Positions 6,419 through 9,413 of a stretch of 9,413 nt of DNA are shown here, piece by piece; the stretch's first letter is position 1; the number at the start of each line of letters is the position of its first letter. This DNA is from Pseudomonadota bacterium. GTDB lineage: Bacteria; Pseudomonadota; Alphaproteobacteria; Rhizobiales; Rhizobiaceae. The translations under genes and the position numbers were made by a program. The stretch covers positions 1 through 9,413 of the forward strand of contig JAEWHN010000126.1 of the NCBI GenBank assembly GCA_023387775.1, in the 5' to 3' direction. The notes under the pieces are model-generated. The model did no database searches. It worked only from the letters and a program-made list of their open reading frames with translations, and was not told the DNA's origin.

Positions 6419-7981
6419 ATGATCCGTATCCTCTTCTTCCTCCTGGTCGTGTTCGTGCTCGGGCTGGGCTTTGCCTGGCTCGCCGACCGGCCCGGCGACA
6501 TGGTCGTCACCTTCAACGGCTATCAATACGAGGTGAAGCTCATCGTCGCGGCTGTCGCGGTCACGGCGACCGTCGCGGCCGTGATGTTGCTGTGGTGGCT
6601 CACCAAATCGATCTGGAACAGCCCCTACACCATTGCCCGCTATTTTCGCGTCCGCCGCCGTGACCGCGGCTACCAGGCGCTGTCGACGGGCATGATCGCT
6701 GCCGGGGCCGGCGACGCCGAACTGGCGCGCAAGATGAACAGGCAGGCGGCCAAGCTGATCCGCTCCAACCAGGAGCCGCTGATCCAGTTGCTCGACGCGC
6801 AAGCCTCGCTTCTGGAAGGCGACCACGAGGCGGCGCGCAGCAAGTTCGAGGCCATGCTGGACGATCCTGAAATGCGACTTCTGGGGCTGCGCGGGCTCTA
6901 TCTCGAGGCAGAGCGGCTGGGGCACCGCGAGGCGGCAAGGCACTATGCCAGCCGCGCGGCCGATGTCGCGCCGCAGCTTGGCTGGGCATCGGAATCGACC
7001 ATGGAAGAGAAGGTGGAGCGCGGCGACTGGGACGGCGCCCTGAAGCTCGTCGACGCGCAGAAATCCACGCGCCACATCGAGACCGCCGTCGCCAATCGCC
7101 GTCGCGCCGTCCTGCTGACGGCAAAGGCCATGTCTTTGCTCGACACCGATCTGCCGGCGGCGAGGCAGGCAGCCCTCGAAGCCAACCGGCTGGCGCCGGA
7201 ATTCGCGCCGGCTGCGGCTGTGGCGGCGCGGGCCTTGTTCCGCCAGGACGACATCCGCAAGGGATCCAAGATCATCGAAACGGCATGGAAGGCGGAGCCG
7301 CATCCCGAACTTGCCGACCTCTACGTACACGCACGTGCGGGCGATGCCGTGCTCGACCGCCTGTCGCGGGCGCGCCGGCTGCAGTCGCTGAAGCAGAACC
7401 ACCCCGAATCGTCGCTCGCCGTGGCGCGCGCGGCACTCGATGCCGGCGAATACAGGACGGCGCGCGAGGAGGCGGAGGCCGCGATCCGCATGCAGCCGCG
7501 CGAAAGCGCCTACCTGCTGTTGGCCGATATCGAGGAAGCCGAGACGGGGGATCAGGGCAAGGTGCGCCATTTCCTCGCCAAGGCACGGTGGGCGCCGCGC
7601 GATCCGGCATGGGTGGCCGATGGCGTTGCCTCCGAACGCTGGGCGCCGACATCGCCGGTGACCGGCAAGCTCGACGCCTTCGAATGGCAGGCGCCGGTCG
7701 AGCGACTGGGCCAGCTCATCGATCAGCACGAGGAGGACCTGCCAGTCGCCCCGCGCGCAATCGAGCCTCCGGCCAAGTCCGAGCCGTCCATGGTCGAAGT
7801 CTCGCCCGAGCCGGCGGAAGCCGCCCGCGAGCATCACGCCGAAGCGGTTCGGGAAGTCGCCACCGCCCCATTGACCGATGCCGTGGTGGAGGAAAGACCT
7901 GAGCCGACGCGGCTGCCCGACGACCCCGGCGTGACGCCGGAGGAAGCCGAGAAAGCCCAGCGACGTTTCCGGCTGTTCTGA
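6419..7981 (+). CDS. hemY: HemY-type TPR membrane protein of heme biosynthesis operons
   Basis: A 520-residue protein of the HemY_N/TPR family. It is not the Bacillus-type protoporphyrinogen/coproporphyrinogen oxidase also called HemY. Two membrane helices open it (about 3-21 and 41-62), joined by a short loop containing DRPGDMVVTFNGYQYEV, and followed by the family signature TKSIWNSPYTIARYFRVRRRDRGYQALSTG (62-91). Helical TPR-like repeats run to about 390 (for example QAKLIRSN, ALDAGEYRTAREEAEAAI at 339-356), ending in the Trp-rich ARWAPRDPAWVADGVASERWAP region (389-410). A roughly 80-residue Pro/Glu-rich tail (about 440-520), probably disordered, ends RRFRLF. E. coli HemY is about 400 residues, so the tail accounts for most of the extra length. 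An AGGGGGAA ribosome site precedes the ATG, 10 bp after the Mic60-like stop. Its biochemical role in heme synthesis is not well established. Confidence 0.92.
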   Translation: MIRILFFLLVVFVLGLGFAWLADRPGDMVVTFNGYQYEVKLIVAAVAVTATVAAVMLLWWLTKSIWNSPYTIARYFRVRRRDRGYQALSTGMIAAGAGDAELARKMNRQAAKLIRSNQEPLIQLLDAQASLLEGDHEAARSKFEAMLDDPEMRLLGLRGLYLEAERLGHREAARHYASRAADVAPQLGWASESTMEEKVERGDWDGALKLVDAQKSTRHIETAVANRRRAVLLTAKAMSLLDTDLPAARQAALEANRLAPEFAPAAAVAARALFRQDDIRKGSKIIETAWKAEPHPELADLYVHARAGDAVLDRLSRARRLQSLKQNHPESSLAVARAALDAGEYRTAREEAEAAIRMQPRESAYLLLADIEEAETGDQGKVRHFLAKARWAPRDPAWVADGVASERWAPTSPVTGKLDAFEWQAPVERLGQLIDQHEEDLPVAPRAIEPPAKSEPSMVEVSPEPAEAAREHHAEAVREVATAPLTDAVVEERPEPTRLPDDPGVTPEEAEKAQRRFRLF

Positions 7982-8030
7982 GGCCTCTTGCCGCCGGTGC
8001 ACTTTTGCAAATCATGTGGCGGCCGCGCGA

Positions 8031-8059
8031 TGGACACACGCGTCGCGGGCGCGCTAGCT
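8031..8059 (+). promoter_or_regulatory. Candidate sigma-70-type promoter for the terB-like/amidotransferase pair
   Basis: TGGACA (8031-8036) matches the -35 TTGACA at five of six positions. It is followed after exactly 17 bp by CTAGCT (8054-8059), which matches the alphaproteobacterial CTATAT -10 at four of six. A start about 7 nt downstream would leave a leader of about 20 nt before the ATG at 8085, with its AAGGA ribosome site. It was read by eye in GC-rich DNA and is therefore only a candidate. Confidence 0.35.
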
Positions 8060-8084
8060 TCGGCTCGACTTGAAGGAATCACGG

Positions 8085-8573
8085 ATGTTCGAACGCATTC
8101 TGTCCTTTCTGAAGGAACTGCCTGCCGGCAGGACCGGCGCCCCCGCTCCCGGCGCCGATGACCCTCGCGTTGCCGCAGCCGCGCTTCTCTACCATGTCGT
8201 CGGCGCGGATGGCGTGCGCCAGGATGCCGAATGGGAACGGCTGAAACAGGTCCTGTCCGAAGCCTATGGCGTCACGGGCGGCGAGCTTTCGGCGCTGATC
8301 GCCGCCGGCAAGAAAGCCGACGCCGAAGCGGTCGATCTCTACGCGTTTACCACCGTCCTGGGCCGGCATCTGGACGAGGCCGGCCGCGTCGAATTCATCC
8401 GGTTGATGTGGGAAGTCGTCTATTCCGACGGCCAACTGCACGAGCTGGAAGACAATACCATATGGCGCGTGGCCGAGTTGCTCGGCGTCGACCGGCGCGA
8501 CCGCATCGCCATGCGGCAGCAGGTTGCCGGGGCCGCGGAGCATAGTCGTCCCGGCGGTTCCCCGGAAGAATGA
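8085..8573 (+). CDS. TerB family (tellurite resistance-like) protein
   Basis: A 162-residue all-helical protein of the TerB-like fold. The helix DDPRVAAAALLYHVVGADGV (25-44) leads to the acidic turn D-G-V-R-Q-D-AEWERL (42-53), and the duplicate motif LMWEVVYSDGQLHELEDNTI (107-126) continues into WRVAELLGV. These two acidic clusters (Asp42/Asp47/Glu49 and Asp115/Glu120/Glu122/Asp123) are where TerB proteins bind metal ions in their two-fold helical bundle. The N-terminal 24 residues and the last 15 look unstructured. The ATG at 8085 is preferred over an in-frame TTG at 8070 because AAGGA sits 7 nt before it. Despite the family name, no ter operon is present and tellurite resistance is not implied; solitary TerB-like proteins of this type have no settled function. 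It is linked by a 4-bp ATGA junction to the amidotransferase frame. Confidence 0.85.
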   Translation: MFERILSFLKELPAGRTGAPAPGADDPRVAAAALLYHVVGADGVRQDAEWERLKQVLSEAYGVTGGELSALIAAGKKADAEAVDLYAFTTVLGRHLDEAGRVEFIRLMWEVVYSDGQLHELEDNTIWRVAELLGVDRRDRIAMRQQVAGAAEHSRPGGSPEE

Positions 8574-8578
8574 TTTCC

Positions 8579-9310
8579 ATGCCTGTGATGCAGCCAAGCA
8601 GCAGACCGAAGATCCTCGTCGTCCTGCATCAGGAAACCTCCAGTGCCGGGAGGGTCGGCCATCTGCTCCTGGAGAACGGCTTCGACCTCGACATCCGGCG
8701 CCCGCCGCTCGGCGATGATCTGCCCGAGACGCTGGAAGGCCATGCCGGCGCGGTGGTGTTCGGCGGGCCGATGAGCGCCAACGACACGGACGACTTCATC
8801 CGTCGCGAGACCGACTGGCTCTCGGTGCCGTTGAGGGAGAACCGCCCTCTTCTCGGTATCTGCCTTGGTGCGCAGATGCTGGTCAATCATCTTGGCGGCA
8901 GGGTCGAGGGGCACGACGAAGGGCTTGTTGAAATTGGCTGGTATCCGCTGAAGGCGACCGACGAGGGCAAAAGGCTGATGCACTGGCCGGAAATGGTCTA
9001 TCAGTTCCACCGCGAAGGCTTTTCGCTGCCTTCGGGCGCCACCCTGCTGGCCACTTCGGAAACCTATCCGAATCAGGCGTTCCGCTATGGTGACAACGCC
9101 TGGGGCATTCAGTTTCACGCCGAACTCACCCGCATCATGATGCATCGTTGGGTGGTGCGCGGCGCCCATCGTTTCGAGCTGCCGGGCGCGCAGCCCGGGC
9201 GCGACCATCTCGGCGGCCGGCTGATCTGGGACATGCACCTGAAGCGCTGGCTGGTGGAGTTCCTGCACATGATCTTCGGCACGCCGGCACGAGACCCAGC
9301 GGCTGGGTAG
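8579..9310 (+). CDS. Class I glutamine amidotransferase (GATase1), stand-alone
   Basis: A 243-residue single-domain protein of the GMP-synthase-like GATase1 family. The catalytic triad is complete: nucleophile Cys95 in LLGICLGAQML (91-101), and His180 and Glu182 in GIQFHAELT (176-184). FGGPMSANDTDDF (61-73) supplies the oxyanion-type loop. The domain would hydrolyse glutamine and deliver ammonia, but no synthetase domain is fused and none is adjacent, so the acceptor is unknown; some homologues act as gamma-glutamyl hydrolases. The ATG at 8579 is chosen because GGAAGA (8564-8569) lies 9 nt upstream. The ATG at 8570 would overlap the terB-like stop (ATGA) but abuts that site. Either start leaves the domain intact; homologues begin close to the PKILVVLHQE strand. 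The stop is 7 bp from the convergent gene's stop. Confidence 0.9.
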   Translation: MPVMQPSSRPKILVVLHQETSSAGRVGHLLLENGFDLDIRRPPLGDDLPETLEGHAGAVVFGGPMSANDTDDFIRRETDWLSVPLRENRPLLGICLGAQMLVNHLGGRVEGHDEGLVEIGWYPLKATDEGKRLMHWPEMVYQFHREGFSLPSGATLLATSETYPNQAFRYGDNAWGIQFHAELTRIMMHRWVVRGAHRFELPGAQPGRDHLGGRLIWDMHLKRWLVEFLHMIFGTPARDPAAG

Positions 9311-9317
9311 CGCACCC

Positions 9318-9413
9318 TCAGGTGGACTCGTCGCCCAGCGCGATCAGCACCCCCGCAATCGCCGCTCCGGCGGCAAGGCCGATGGTGAAGCCGAGATTGG
9401 GACTGCTCAACAC
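9318..9413 (-). CDS. Hydrophobic C-terminus of a probable membrane protein (partial)
   Basis: Reading leftwards from the window edge, 31 codons stay open to a TGA at 9320-9318. The peptide ends ...GLAAGAAIAGVLIALGDEST: one hydrophobic helix with small residues, then a short acidic tail, as at the end of a transporter or other polytopic inner-membrane protein. The opposite frames here do not look coding, and the position, convergent with the amidotransferase at a 7-bp gap, is what a real gene end would look like. The family cannot be named from so little sequence. Confidence 0.5.
   Translation of the reverse strand: MLSSPNLGFTIGLAAGAAIAGVLIALGDEST

Noticed and set aside
6098..8002. A 634-codon open frame on the minus strand opposite the mic60-like gene and hemY
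   Set aside because: It is Arg/Gly/His-rich with no recognisable domain and lies antisense to two well-supported genes. Long antisense frames are expected in DNA with strongly GC-biased third codon positions.
7990..8023. Inverted repeat after hemY considered as an intrinsic terminator
   Set aside because: The stem is 6 bp with a 22-nt loop and no T-run follows, so it does not meet the standard of an intrinsic terminator. It is mentioned only as context for the possible promoter.
8085..8573. Tellurite resistance operon
   Set aside because: Only a solitary TerB-like protein is present. There are no TerC, TerD or TerZ relatives, so a resistance role is not supported.

Overview
The window is a compact, high-GC, fully coding stretch of chromosome. 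It most likely comes from an alphaproteobacterium of the Rhizobiales (Hyphomicrobiales), Mesorhizobium/Phyllobacteriaceae-like. The evidence is the gene order, the protein sequences as I recognise them, and a uniform GC-rich codon use. I see no sign of horizontal transfer: no transposase, tRNA, CRISPR array, integrase or compositional break. No gene-free stretch exceeds about 140 bases.

Left arm (1-3192, minus strand). Five genes read leftwards from a divergent intergenic region: tsaD (tRNA t6A synthesis), gpsA (sn-glycerol-3-phosphate dehydrogenase), a YciI-like small protein, an EVE-domain protein, and a class I SAM methyltransferase cut by the window edge. The methyltransferase resembles the ETF-beta lysine methyltransferase (METTL20) group. 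The genes are tightly packed (4-bp ATGA and GTGA overlaps, gaps of 10 and 19 bp) and are probably one operon with translational coupling.

Divergent control region (about 3193-3292). It separates tsaD from hemC and must carry the start signals for both arms. Only weak promoter candidates can be read by eye.

Right arm (3293-9310, plus strand). hemC and hemD make uroporphyrinogen III, the last common precursor of heme, siroheme and cobalamin. They are followed by a mitofilin/Mic60-type membrane protein and a HemY-type TPR membrane protein. This matches the enterobacterial hemC-hemD-hemX-hemY order, with the Mic60-like protein in the hemX position. A possible second promoter then precedes a TerB-like protein and a class I glutamine amidotransferase that overlaps it by 4 bp or follows it closely.

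Right edge (9318-9413, minus strand). The last 31 codons of a hydrophobic, probably membrane-embedded protein converge on the amidotransferase.

Most of the window is conserved core genome. The points most worth a second look are the Mic60-like gene inside the heme operon, the METTL20-like methyltransferase behind an EVE-domain gene, the uncharacterised TerB/amidotransferase pair, and the leader and start-site questions around hemC and tsaD. I did not find a convincing new defence, mobile or RNA-based system.
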